A DNA stretch of 64,000 nucleotides. Origin: an uncultured Clostridia bacterium. GTDB lineage: Bacteria; Bacillota; Clostridia; UMGS1810. Position numbers and translations under genes: made by a program. Positions 44,910-53,474 of this stretch are shown piece after piece; within the stretch, counting starts at the first letter, position 1, and every line of letters starts with the position of its first letter. The notes under the pieces were generated by a model. The model was given only the letters and a program-made list of their open reading frames with translations, made no database searches and was not told the DNA's origin. The stretch covers positions 1 to 64,000 of the forward strand of contig CAKSFP010000003.1 in assembly GCA_934454585.1 (NCBI GenBank), in the 5' to 3' direction.

Positions 44910-47900
44910 TTATCTGCTCAGCATCGCATTTTTGCCGAGGGGCAAAAGTGAAACATCTCTCCATGAAAACAGCTTTATGCAGTCATACAGATCCGTGTCT
45001 GCCTCTATATTGCACAGAGAATATCTTCCGCTCGTCTGCAATGTCGGTTTTGACAGCGAAACCAGCTTGCCGTCCTTATATGCCGCAACGGTTATTTCCG
45101 CACCGCCGTCCGAGAGCACCGCAGCGGTCAGCACTCCGTCCGACAGTCTGCCGTCCGTTGCCGCCTCGCCATATGCAAAGGGAGAACCGGTGTGTGTCAC
45201 ATGAATGTCATACGATGTGAGCGCGCCGGCGTTTTTCAGCGCCATAATTGTGCCGTCGGGCACTATGCCGTTAATCGGCTGCACCTGCACTCCATCTTTC
45301 ACAAACTCTATCTGCACCGCGCCGCCTACTCCAAGCACACTGCGCAGCTGTGCATAGCGCACATCAGACGGCAGATACAAGTCGCGGTTGAACAGAATGT
45401 ACTCCACACTCTGCGGCACCACTGCCGCCTTTGCCACGGTTGGCCGCAGGTCCGATTCATATACAATCGCATCGTCGGCAACAATCCTTGCGCCGCCGCT
45501 CGCCTGATAGATAAATCGCAAATCTTTTCGAGAATCCGTCGGGAAGTTCACCGTGCTTTTCTCGGAGATAAAGTTGCCGTTGACATAGAATGCGGCGGTG
45601 TCCCTCTCTCGGTTTACTATCAGCACAAATCTGTTCCACTGATTCGGTGTACAATCTCTGCCGACAACCGCATATCCGCTGAGGGCGGCGTGGCCGTTTG
45701 TGGCAAAGTATATCTTTCCGTCATTTTCGGGATAGACAGACACTTCGTATGCAATGTAGTTTTTACCGCTGTAGCCATTGTCGATGTATCCGATATATCC
45801 GTCCTTGGCGCCCGTCACGGTGAGCATTATGCTCTCGTCGCCGTTCTCTCTGCCGCCGAATCCGCTCACCGCTCCGACTTCGGCATCGATTACGCTGAGT
45901 CCCGCGCCGAGCGAAGCATCGTTTGCCGTAGCAAGAATCCGTTTTGATGTGTGGCACACCGCCTCATAATATGTCAAAGTCTTGTTGACATCTTCCGCAA
46001 CTATCACATTGCCGTCGGCTATAACCTCATCATCATCGATCAGATGTGAAAAAGTACCGTCGGAATACACGCGCAGTGTCAGCGCGCCCGATTTGAGCGA
46101 TGACGGAGTGGTGTCGGCATCTATGTTCACCTTACCGTCGGATACATAATAGTTTGAACCGATATCGGGCACGGTGATAACAGGCAAGCTGTCTGTCTCA
46201 TATATTTTGTAATCGTCTATATAGAGTAATCCGCCTTTTTCTTCGGCATAAGCAATAAGCCTTACCACACTGCCCGATGTGAAGTCGGTATCCGTAGTGC
46301 CGCTGTACTTTCCGTTGACATAAAGATAGGTCTTTCCGACAGCGCCGTCATAGCTCGCAGCGTCATATACAGCAACAATCTTGTTCCACCGTTCGGGCAC
46401 AAGACCTCCGATTGTCGGAGCAAACACCCTGTGACCGTTTGTGGCAAGTGCCGGAGCGGCGCCGGCAGTCAGTACATTGAGTTCCGTCACCAGAAAACCT
46501 TTGTATCCGTCGTGAATCCACTTATATTCTTCATATGCATTATTGCTTTTGCTGTCGGCATTGTCAACGACAATTCCCACGCTTTCATCCCCCGACGCTT
46601 TTCCGCCGAGTCCCGATGCCGATTCCGTATAACCGCGGATAATCCTGAGCGGAGTTGAATTGTCGTTTATCTCGCGCAGAATTTTCTCGCTTCCGCTTGC
46701 AGCAGTGTAGTATGTATACACAGAGTCCGCCGTGCAGAGCACAATTGTGTTGCCTGTCTGCAATGTTTCGTCCGCCGAGAGTTCGCGCGAGAAAGAGGAG
46801 TCACCGTACACCCTTATGACAGCGTTTTGGTCCGCTGTAAGGCTTGACACTTTCACATCGCCGTCTACGCGCAATGTGTCATTGACAATGTTCACATTGC
46901 CCGTAAGATGTGCCCCGTGAGGCACAGCCGGCGCATTGTATCTGTATGTGACAAACTTAAAATCATCAACATAGGCATAGCTGCCGCTCTGTCCGTTCAT
47001 GATGATGCGCAGCTGCCACAGGTTTGTAAACTCCGTCTTGACAGTACACACCTTCACGCCGTTCACATATGTGTCTGCCTTGCCGCAACCCTCCGTCTCG
47101 TCATAAGACGCTGTGTCGTAAACCACACTGACCCTGTTCCATCTGCCGCTGTTGAGCTTAAGTGCATCCGAAACAGGCAGATGTACATTTGTACCTATAT
47201 ATATTTTATCCATGTTTCCGGGCTCTATGTTTACATCCGCCCTCACATAACCGTCAAACTCATCGTCAAGCCAGGTAAATGAAGAGAAACACGGAACACT
47301 GCCGGACGCCGTCACCTTGACTGCATCGTCATCGGCACTCTTGCCGAAAAGTCCGCCGACAGCCACTGTGCTCGCCTTGTAGAATGTCATTTTGCCATCG
47401 GTCATTTCACTCTCGGTCACTGCGCCGTCATCCACGGCAACCTTGTATGTGCGTATTCTGCAATCGTTTTTCATTGCTATTATATTCCCCGATTCAAGCG
47501 GTTTGGAGGCATCCTTGATGTTAGAATAGGTGTTGTCGGTATAAACCGTAACCCGTGCGTCGGGGTCACTGAGCGTGATTGAGGCGGAGAAAAGCGCCCC
47601 GGGTTCAACCGTAACGACATTTGAATTCAAATAATTTTCTATATAAAGTTCGTTATCAACAACAGGCTCAAAAGTCGTCTCATACATACGCCAGTTTGCA
47701 AGATAAACCTTGGACGACGCATCGCAATAGTACACCATTCGCAACAACATATAGTATGGATCCGTACCTACCACGGTCGGATATGACACATCCACAAGTT
47801 CTTCGTTGCAATATGTGTCAACTGTGTTGTCGGTACCGTCGTATATAAAAGTGAGTCTGCACCACTGATTAAGTTCAAAGTGATTACCTGCAACAAGTTT

Positions 47901-48260
47901 TTGCGACACCGGAGCATGAGTTGTCGTAGCGAGCATGAATTGACTCACACCGTCACCGAAGAAAAAATCTCCCTGCATGACGGTGTATCCGTTTTTATTC
48001 TGGTGCCACTCGGTCTGTGTGTAGCAGGTTACATCATTCAGGTTTTCGTCAGCTGTCACTTCCAAAACATCACAGTCCGTATCAATTCCCGCAAAACCTT
48101 TTGTCATCTTTGCAAAACATCTCTCCGCCCTGTGGCGGATAAGATCGCTCTCTGTCTGCAACACATTAACACTGCCGTCGGTGATGACCTGTGCATGAGC
48201 TAAAAAGCCGCTTAAACACAAAAATGCCGAAAGCAGAATAAGAATGTTCAGTTTTTTCAT
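44910..48260 (-). CDS. Secreted tandem-modular LamG-like protein
   Basis: 1116 aa from ATG 48260, which has GGGAG eight bases upstream and opens a signal peptide (KKLNILILLSAFLCLSGFLAHA); an upstream in-frame start at 48485 would add 75 residues without a signal and is rejected. Four LamG-like sandwiches recur, marked by NQWCRLTFIYDG, GRWNRVSVVYD, ERWNKIVAVYD and NQWNRFVLIVN, alternating with about 90-residue beta modules ending GNTIVLCTADSVYTYYTA or similar. No enzyme motif, SLH or sortase signal was seen. Probably a surface or secreted glycan-binding or adhesive protein; it may act with the neighbouring exported proteins. Confidence 0.8.
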   Translation of the reverse strand: MKKLNILILLSAFLCLSGFLAHAQVITDGSVNVLQTESDLIRHRAERCFAKMTKGFAGIDTDCDVLEVTADENLNDVTCYTQTEWHQNKNGYTVMQGDFFFGDGVSQFMLATTTHAPVSQKLVAGNHFELNQWCRLTFIYDGTDNTVDTYCNEELVDVSYPTVVGTDPYYMLLRMVYYCDASSKVYLANWRMYETTFEPVVDNELYIENYLNSNVVTVEPGALFSASITLSDPDARVTVYTDNTYSNIKDASKPLESGNIIAMKNDCRIRTYKVAVDDGAVTESEMTDGKMTFYKASTVAVGGLFGKSADDDAVKVTASGSVPCFSSFTWLDDEFDGYVRADVNIEPGNMDKIYIGTNVHLPVSDALKLNSGRWNRVSVVYDTASYDETEGCGKADTYVNGVKVCTVKTEFTNLWQLRIIMNGQSGSYAYVDDFKFVTYRYNAPAVPHGAHLTGNVNIVNDTLRVDGDVKVSSLTADQNAVIRVYGDSSFSRELSADETLQTGNTIVLCTADSVYTYYTAASGSEKILREINDNSTPLRIIRGYTESASGLGGKASGDESVGIVVDNADSKSNNAYEEYKWIHDGYKGFLVTELNVLTAGAAPALATNGHRVFAPTIGGLVPERWNKIVAVYDAASYDGAVGKTYLYVNGKYSGTTDTDFTSGSVVRLIAYAEEKGGLLYIDDYKIYETDSLPVITVPDIGSNYYVSDGKVNIDADTTPSSLKSGALTLRVYSDGTFSHLIDDDEVIADGNVIVAEDVNKTLTYYEAVCHTSKRILATANDASLGAGLSVIDAEVGAVSGFGGRENGDESIMLTVTGAKDGYIGYIDNGYSGKNYIAYEVSVYPENDGKIYFATNGHAALSGYAVVGRDCTPNQWNRFVLIVNRERDTAAFYVNGNFISEKSTVNFPTDSRKDLRFIYQASGGARIVADDAIVYESDLRPTVAKAAVVPQSVEYILFNRDLYLPSDVRYAQLRSVLGVGGAVQIEFVKDGVQVQPINGIVPDGTIMALKNAGALTSYDIHVTHTGSPFAYGEAATDGRLSDGVLTAAVLSDGGAEITVAAYKDGKLVSLSKPTLQTSGRYSLCNIEADTDLYDCIKLFSWRDVSLLPLGKNAMLSR

Positions 48261-48299
48261 CAAGTTCACTCCCATGAAATGATTGCAGCAGACAATATA

Positions 48300-48328
48300 A
48301 TTATAATATACAGTTAAAAATAAAGCAA
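48300..48328 (-). promoter_or_regulatory. Promoter of the tandem-modular protein gene
   Basis: On the minus strand TTGCTT (48323-48328) and TATAAT (48300-48305) are 17 bases apart. The -35 touches the terminator of the preceding gene. Confidence 0.6.
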
Positions 48329-48367
48329 GAGATTTTTGCAAAATCACAAGAAATCGCAAAAATCTCT
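48328..48367 (-). terminator. Terminator after the QueT-like gene
   Basis: AGAGATTTTTGC and GCAAAAATCTCT form a perfect 12-bp stem around a 16-base loop, and a T-rich tract follows on the minus strand. It ends the lipid-gene/queT transcript just before the next promoter. Confidence 0.65.
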
Positions 48368-48373
48368 GAAATC

Positions 48374-48856
48374 TTATTTCAAAAAAGAATCTCCGCGCCG
48401 CTCCAGGGCTTTCATAAGCGCAATACCGAGTATTCCGCATGATATGACCTCGCCCGCACCGACAGTGAGCGCAAGATACCACCATGCGTCGGTAATGCCG
48501 TACACATTTATAAGAACAAGCGGCACCACGGCAATGTTGGCGACAATCGGCGGAATCGGCGCAAGATACTTACTTTTTCTGCGCAGAGCATATGTGCCGA
48601 GAGCACCTATGAGGGTTGCCAGACTGCCGAAAATCACATCGAACATGGCCGCAGATGTAAACAAATTTGCAAAAATGCAGCCGATAAAGAGTCCCGGTAT
48701 CGCACACGGCGTGAAATACGGCAGAATTGTAAGCGCCTCGGATATGCGCACCTGTATTACCCCGCTTGCCAGTCCGAACATATTCGCCACCAGTGTGAGT
48801 GCGACATACAGTGCGGCAATTGCCGCACTGCGGGTTATGTAGTTGACCTTTTTCAT
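48374..48856 (-). CDS. QueT-family ECF transporter S component
   Basis: 160 aa from ATG 48856 (GGAGG nine bases upstream); the longer frame to 48877 overlaps the previous gene and lacks a ribosome binding site. Five to six membrane segments with QueT-like ASGVIQVRISEALTILPYFTPCAIPGLFIGC and IFGSLATLIGALGTYALRR. QueT proteins are thought to bind a queuosine precursor for uptake with the shared ECF module, which is not in the window. It is the last gene of the acyl-ligase cluster; the link with lipid genes is unexplained. Confidence 0.87.
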   Translation of the reverse strand: MKKVNYITRSAAIAALYVALTLVANMFGLASGVIQVRISEALTILPYFTPCAIPGLFIGCIFANLFTSAAMFDVIFGSLATLIGALGTYALRRKSKYLAPIPPIVANIAVVPLVLINVYGITDAWWYLALTVGAGEVISCGILGIALMKALERRGDSFLK

Positions 48857-48873
48857 GTGAATTAACCTCCGTT

Positions 48874-50586
48874 TCAAACCGCAGCGCAGTTCTTTTCTTC
48901 TTCATGCGCAAGTTTGCCGTAAGCTATCTTGCCTACACGGGTGTGCGGCAAAGATTCGCGAAATTCTATGTCATACGGCATCGCATACTTGGCTATGTGT
49001 TTTTTGCAGTACTCAAAAAGTTCTTTTTTTAGCTCATCCGTCGGATTGTAGCCGCTGTTGAGTACAACAAAAGCTTTGACTTTCTGCATTTTGTATGAAT
49101 CGGGAACCCCGATTACACAGCTTAGCATCACCGCCTCGTGCGAATTAATTATGCTCTCTATCTGCGACGGATATACATTGTATCCGCTCGTAATTATCAT
49201 CCTCTTTATCCTCTGCTTGAAGTACACAAAACCTTCCTCGTCCATGCAGCCCAGATCGCCCGTGCGCAGCCAGACAAAGCCGTCATCGTGCATCTCGAGC
49301 GTATCCTCGGTTTCTTTTTCGTGGTTGAGGTACCCTTTCATGACCGTCGGACCGGCTATGCATATCTCACCCGGCTGACCGTAGGGCACTTCTTTTGTGG
49401 TGCCGAGTTCACAGATTTTGTAGTATGTATCCGGAAACGGTATACCTATGCTGCCCTCTTTTTCGTTAAAATACGGTGTAAGACAGCTTGCCGTGACGCA
49501 CTCTGTAGTGCCGTAGCCCTCGCGCACATGAACAGGTGAACCGTGTTTCTCGAGAAACGCATCTATCTTCTTTTTAAGATCGGGCGCAAGAGAATCTCCG
49601 CCGGAGAACACCCCGCGCAGAAAATCAAGCTTAACTCCGTCAAGGTAGGGATTTGACACAATAGCCTCAAACAAAGTCGGCACACCGGCGATGAAATTCG
49701 GCTTTTGAGTTTTAATCAGCTTTGCATAGTCCTTGACATTGAACCGCGGCACAAGGATGGATCTGCCGCCGAGCGCAAGCACCGTGTGGATGCATACACC
49801 GAGTCCGAAACCGTGGAACATAGGCATCGCCGCAAGCATACTCATCTTTGATACATCGCAGTGGCTCATAGCGCCGGTTTGAAAGGCAAGAGCATTGAAA
49901 TTGAGATTCGACAGCTCTATACCCTTTGTAACTCCCGTGGTGCCGCCCGAAAAAAGTATGACGGCGGTATCGTCGGGTTTGGTGTCGAACTTATACGCTC
50001 CGCGGAAAGAGAGTCCGTCACTCAAAAATTTCTTCCACGAAACAATCCCGTCACCGAAGTCTGCCTTGGGTATGTCTCTGCCGACAGTCAGTCTGTAGAG
50101 CTTGCCTTTTACAAACGACAATTCGTCGTCAATGCCGGTTACAATAAGCTTGTCTATCGGATGTTCCTTGCCCGCCGCGATGACTTTGTCGCAGAACTGG
50201 TCGAGAGTAACTGCAAATCTGCTGTCGGTCTCGTGCAGATAATACACAATCTCACCCTCTGCGGAGAGCGGATGGATAATACTCACCACTGCGCCCGCCA
50301 TATTGAGCGCATACAGACAATACACCGTCTGCGGTATATTGGGCATACACAGCGTAACGCACTGACCGTATTTCACCCCGGCGGCGATAAAAGCCTTGGC
50401 GCATTTTTCAATATTCTCGGCAAACTCGCCGTACGATATGTTTCTGCCCATAAACGACAGAGCTGTTTTCTTGGGAGCCTTCCTCGCAGTGTTTATTATC
50501 TGCTCGCTTATAGATACATCGGGATATTCTATATGAAAAGGCACATCTCCATAGGCAGAGAGCCAAGGTGCTTTTATCTGCTGCAT
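48874..50586 (-). CDS. AMP-forming acyl-CoA synthetase
   Basis: 570-aa adenylate-forming enzyme that activates a carboxylic acid as acyl-AMP and then usually acyl-CoA. Motifs: P-loop LFSGGTTGVTKG, the YGTTE adenine motif (VREGYGTTECVT), WLRTGDLG and the C-terminal Lys region (PHTRVGKIAYGKLA). The length and PMFHGFG segment fit medium/long-chain acyl ligases. RBS GGAGG. It lies 17 bases after the E2-like gene and 17 bases before the queT start. The acid it activates cannot be read from sequence. Confidence 0.92.
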   Translation of the reverse strand: MQQIKAPWLSAYGDVPFHIEYPDVSISEQIINTARKAPKKTALSFMGRNISYGEFAENIEKCAKAFIAAGVKYGQCVTLCMPNIPQTVYCLYALNMAGAVVSIIHPLSAEGEIVYYLHETDSRFAVTLDQFCDKVIAAGKEHPIDKLIVTGIDDELSFVKGKLYRLTVGRDIPKADFGDGIVSWKKFLSDGLSFRGAYKFDTKPDDTAVILFSGGTTGVTKGIELSNLNFNALAFQTGAMSHCDVSKMSMLAAMPMFHGFGLGVCIHTVLALGGRSILVPRFNVKDYAKLIKTQKPNFIAGVPTLFEAIVSNPYLDGVKLDFLRGVFSGGDSLAPDLKKKIDAFLEKHGSPVHVREGYGTTECVTASCLTPYFNEKEGSIGIPFPDTYYKICELGTTKEVPYGQPGEICIAGPTVMKGYLNHEKETEDTLEMHDDGFVWLRTGDLGCMDEEGFVYFKQRIKRMIITSGYNVYPSQIESIINSHEAVMLSCVIGVPDSYKMQKVKAFVVLNSGYNPTDELKKELFEYCKKHIAKYAMPYDIEFRESLPHTRVGKIAYGKLAHEEEKNCAAV

Positions 50587-50603
50587 AACAAAAATTCCTC
50601 CGT

Positions 50604-51488
50604 TTACTCAATGGGTGAATCCACAGCTGCGTCAAGCAATCGGGGGTTCGCCATGATTTTTCTGAATAGTTTTATAGTGTTTGAAAAATACATTCCGTCC
50701 GCAATGCGCTCATCTATGGTGAAACCGAGATCAAGAGAATCTCTGAGTTCGAATGAACCGTCATCGCTGAAATACGGTGTCTTTTTAAGCTCGCCTATCA
50801 CAAGAAATATTGAATTTGTACCCCAATTCGCCAGGTGATGATAGTTTGCGCTGAGCTTTATGCTGCCGAGATTGGACATAAACACAGTTGCGGAATACGG
50901 ATCTACCGGGCGCAAAGCTTTCGGCAGATGTCCGCGGTCGTTCATAACAGTGAGCAGCTTCATGACCCACGACAGCAGAAAACCCGGCATTTTCGTAAGA
51001 ATGTTAAGCTGATCCGTCGTGCCGTCAGTCTTTGATTCCCTGCGGATTTTGTACACCTCGCCGCACACAAAGTCGTGTACCTGATCTATCGGCGGTTTGC
51101 CGCCGTCGGTATCAAGCCTGAATATAAGCAACGACTCGTCGGCATTGTCAATCATCTTGTTTTTTGCAACAAACGAAAAAGATATGTTCTTGCGCTCATA
51201 CATTCTGCCCCCGGCTATGAAATAATTCATCTTCGGGCGCAGATATATCGTCTTTGCCAGCGCCGCGGCAATCACATGAAAAACCGTGTATTTATGCTCC
51301 GGACCGGCAACATTTTTTTCTTCTATATACTTTATAACATTTGTCATATCCACAGTCTCGTTAAGCACTGCCTCATTGTCGGTGCGGTGCGGCATAAGAT
51401 ACGGCATCATTATGTGCATGGCATCGAGATTGTTCAGATAGTATCCGTCATACCTGTCTCTGCGATGCGTTTTTCTCGTGTGTACCAT
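50604..51488 (-). CDS. E2-acyltransferase-fold protein with altered active site
   Basis: 294 aa resembling the catalytic domain of 2-oxoacid dehydrogenase E2 / chloramphenicol acetyltransferase, without lipoyl or peripheral-subunit domains. Supporting parts are YTVFHVIAAALAKTIYLRPKMNYFIAGGRMYERKNISFSF (N-terminal half; read in pieces), VFMSNLGSIKL and the C-terminal LGFTIDERIADGMYF. The last aligns with the HxxxDG catalytic motif (DHRVIDGA in E2), but the His position is Glu while DG is kept. No E1 or E3 genes are near. Its partners are an acyl-CoA ligase and a lipid kinase, so an acyl-transfer or acyl-binding role in lipid or polyketide-like chemistry is an inference. Confidence 0.75.
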   Translation of the reverse strand: MVHTRKTHRRDRYDGYYLNNLDAMHIMMPYLMPHRTDNEAVLNETVDMTNVIKYIEEKNVAGPEHKYTVFHVIAAALAKTIYLRPKMNYFIAGGRMYERKNISFSFVAKNKMIDNADESLLIFRLDTDGGKPPIDQVHDFVCGEVYKIRRESKTDGTTDQLNILTKMPGFLLSWVMKLLTVMNDRGHLPKALRPVDPYSATVFMSNLGSIKLSANYHHLANWGTNSIFLVIGELKKTPYFSDDGSFELRDSLDLGFTIDERIADGMYFSNTIKLFRKIMANPRLLDAAVDSPIE

Positions 51489-51502
51489 ATAAGTATTTCT
51501 CC

Positions 51503-52396
51503 TTATTTTTCACCGGGCACAATAATCCGTATTGCGTCGTGAATGTTTTGCATAACTATTTTGTCACTGCCGTTCATAAACTCTCCGTCAAGCGTCCAAG
51601 CCATCTGCGCAGAGGCGAAAATCTCTGCGTGCGATGCAGAAAGAAATGTTATCATATCCCCGGAATAATCATGATTATTCAGTGCAAATATTATGTTGTT
51701 CAGCTCTATAATATTTCTCGGCAACCTGACAAGCAGTATCTCAAACAAGCCGTCGTTCATATCCACAACATCGGGATTTATGGTAAGTATGCCGCCAAGT
51801 GAAGTGGAATTGCAAATCGCACCGAAAATGTAGTCTCCGTCTATAGAGCCGTTCTCCGTCTCAAGCCTTATGTGCTCGGCGCGGATGGTTGGCAGATCCT
51901 TAATGCCCTCCAACACATATGCCATATGCCCAAGCACATTTTTAAGATCCTGCGATGTGGTGTACGACACCTTGGTGAATGCACCGAACGACGCCACATA
52001 CGAAAAATATCTGTCATTGAATTTGCCGATGTCGATTTTTCTCTCTATACCCGTCACCACATCCTCCGCGGCAGTGAGCACACGCCTGCTGAGTCCCATG
52101 CTCGCAGCAAAATCGTTTGTGCTGCCCGACGGAATGTACCCCACGGGCACACCGCAGTTTGAGTCCACAATGCCCTCGATCGTCTCGTTGAAAGTGCCGT
52201 CGCCGCCTATGCACACCGCAAGATCGTGCGATGCGGCAAGTGTCTTGGCGTACTCGGTGGCATCGCCGCTTTTTTGAGTAAGGCACACTGTCACCTCGTA
52301 ATCATGCTTTGCAAAAATCATAAGTATGTCAGTCAGGTATTTGTTCGCCTTTTTAAGACCGGCATTCGGGTTCATTATCAAAAGCATTTTCTTCAT
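51503..52396 (-). CDS. Diacylglycerol kinase-family lipid kinase
   Basis: 297 aa of the YegS/DgkB family. Motifs: LLIMNPNAGLKKANKY at the N-terminus, GGDGTFNETIEG (nucleotide binding) and PSGSTNDFAASMGL. These enzymes phosphorylate diacylglycerol or related lipids at the inner face of the membrane. It is the first gene of the cluster with the E2-like protein and acyl ligase (gaps of 14 and 17 bases). The family also has members acting on undecaprenol or sphingoid bases, so the substrate is open. Confidence 0.92.
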   Translation of the reverse strand: MKKMLLIMNPNAGLKKANKYLTDILMIFAKHDYEVTVCLTQKSGDATEYAKTLAASHDLAVCIGGDGTFNETIEGIVDSNCGVPVGYIPSGSTNDFAASMGLSRRVLTAAEDVVTGIERKIDIGKFNDRYFSYVASFGAFTKVSYTTSQDLKNVLGHMAYVLEGIKDLPTIRAEHIRLETENGSIDGDYIFGAICNSTSLGGILTINPDVVDMNDGLFEILLVRLPRNIIELNNIIFALNNHDYSGDMITFLSASHAEIFASAQMAWTLDGEFMNGSDKIVMQNIHDAIRIIVPGEK

Positions 52397-52479
52397 AGGC
52401 TGTTCTCCTTTTGAAAGTATGTAACGAACAGAGGCTCAGGGGTATATTTTATTTTGCACGCAAAAAAACTTGTGCCGTC

Positions 52480-52664
52480 TGTGTATGTGTTTTTTATTCT
52501 TGTCGTCTGCGTCGAAACAAGCCGCACATCGTGCGCTACAAATCGAAGATTTACAGCTTACTCGCTTTGCTGTTTCTCCTTTTCCCAAAAAGGCACGCTA
52601 CGCTACCACCTTTTTGGGAGCCCTGCGCTGAACTCGCCGCCTAAGAATAAAAAACACATACACA
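52480..52664. mobile_element. MITE-like element, 185 bp, inverted copy
   Basis: The ends are perfect 22-bp inverted repeats (52480-52501 and 52643-52664; core TATGTGTTTTTTATTCTT). The interior is in the opposite orientation to the other copies, with the TCCCAAAAAGG hairpin at 52583-52593 / 52609-52619. A second, partial element end (GGGGTATATTTTATTTTG) lies at 52439-52456. It fills the 370-base gap between the lipid-kinase and MgtC genes, where no gene is seen. Confidence 0.85.
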
Positions 52665-52766
52665 TCCTTTGACGGAAAACATTCTGCGCACAGTAACAAG
52701 AACTTGCCCAAACATAATAAAATATGCCCCCGAGCCGGCGCACAAACCGCCACACCGCCCTCTCAA

Positions 52767-53453
52767 TCACATTGTCACGGATATTATCTCGGGAATCTTG
52801 CGCACGGCATTGAGCGCGTCCGTAACATCAGCGTCCTTTGGTATTCTAACCGTCATGACGATTTTTATTACACCCTCACTCTTTCTGTGAACGGATGTCT
52901 CTATCACATTTATGTATTTTTCGTTCATGTATTTCATAAGCGCCTTGAGCGCACCGTCCGTGTCCTCAAGCGTTATTCTTATCTCATGGGTCATGGTGTT
53001 CTCCGATGCCGGCAACCAGTGATGCAGCATAATCTGCACGGCAAGTATTATTATTGTCGCAATGACGCCGATTACATACAACCCCGAACCGACCGCCATG
53101 CCGACAGCAGCAATTGTCCATATGCCCGCTGCGGTGGTGAGTCCGTTTATGGAACCCCCGCGCACAAATATCACACCGGCACCCAGAAAGCTGACTCCCG
53201 ATACCACATTTGACGCAATTCGCGATGCGTCCACCTTCATGGAGTCAAGCAATGGGATGTCCGCAAACCCATATTTGGACACTATCATAAACAGCGCCGC
53301 ACCCATCGACACAATAATGTGCGTGCGCACCCCGGCGTCCTTTTGCCGTCTGCTGCGTTCAAAACCTATAAGCGCACCGCATATGCCGGCTATTACTATT
53401 CTCACAAGACATTCTATTGTCGAAAGTGTTCCGTCTATTATCCAATAACTCAA
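52767..53453 (-). CDS. MgtC/SapB-family membrane protein
   Basis: 228 aa. The N-terminal half has four to five membrane segments with the family motifs AGICGALIGFERSRR, GVRTHIIVSMGAALFM and VVSGVSFLGAGVIF; the C-terminal 80 residues form an ACT-like soluble domain (HEIRITLEDTDGALKALMKYM). The start is TTG with CGGAGG eight bases before it. MgtC proteins affect magnesium or membrane-potential homeostasis. It follows a ROK regulator by 21 bases. Confidence 0.92.
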   Translation of the reverse strand: MSYWIIDGTLSTIECLVRIVIAGICGALIGFERSRRQKDAGVRTHIIVSMGAALFMIVSKYGFADIPLLDSMKVDASRIASNVVSGVSFLGAGVIFVRGGSINGLTTAAGIWTIAAVGMAVGSGLYVIGVIATIIILAVQIMLHHWLPASENTMTHEIRITLEDTDGALKALMKYMNEKYINVIETSVHRKSEGVIKIVMTVRIPKDADVTDALNAVRKIPEIISVTM

Positions 53454-53474
53454 TTAAATTGCCTCCGTTTTCGA

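Noticed and set aside
48261..48485. N-terminal extension of the tandem-modular protein to 48485
   Set aside because: It would cover the promoter and terminator and part of the QueT-like gene, and would bury the signal peptide 75 residues inside the protein.
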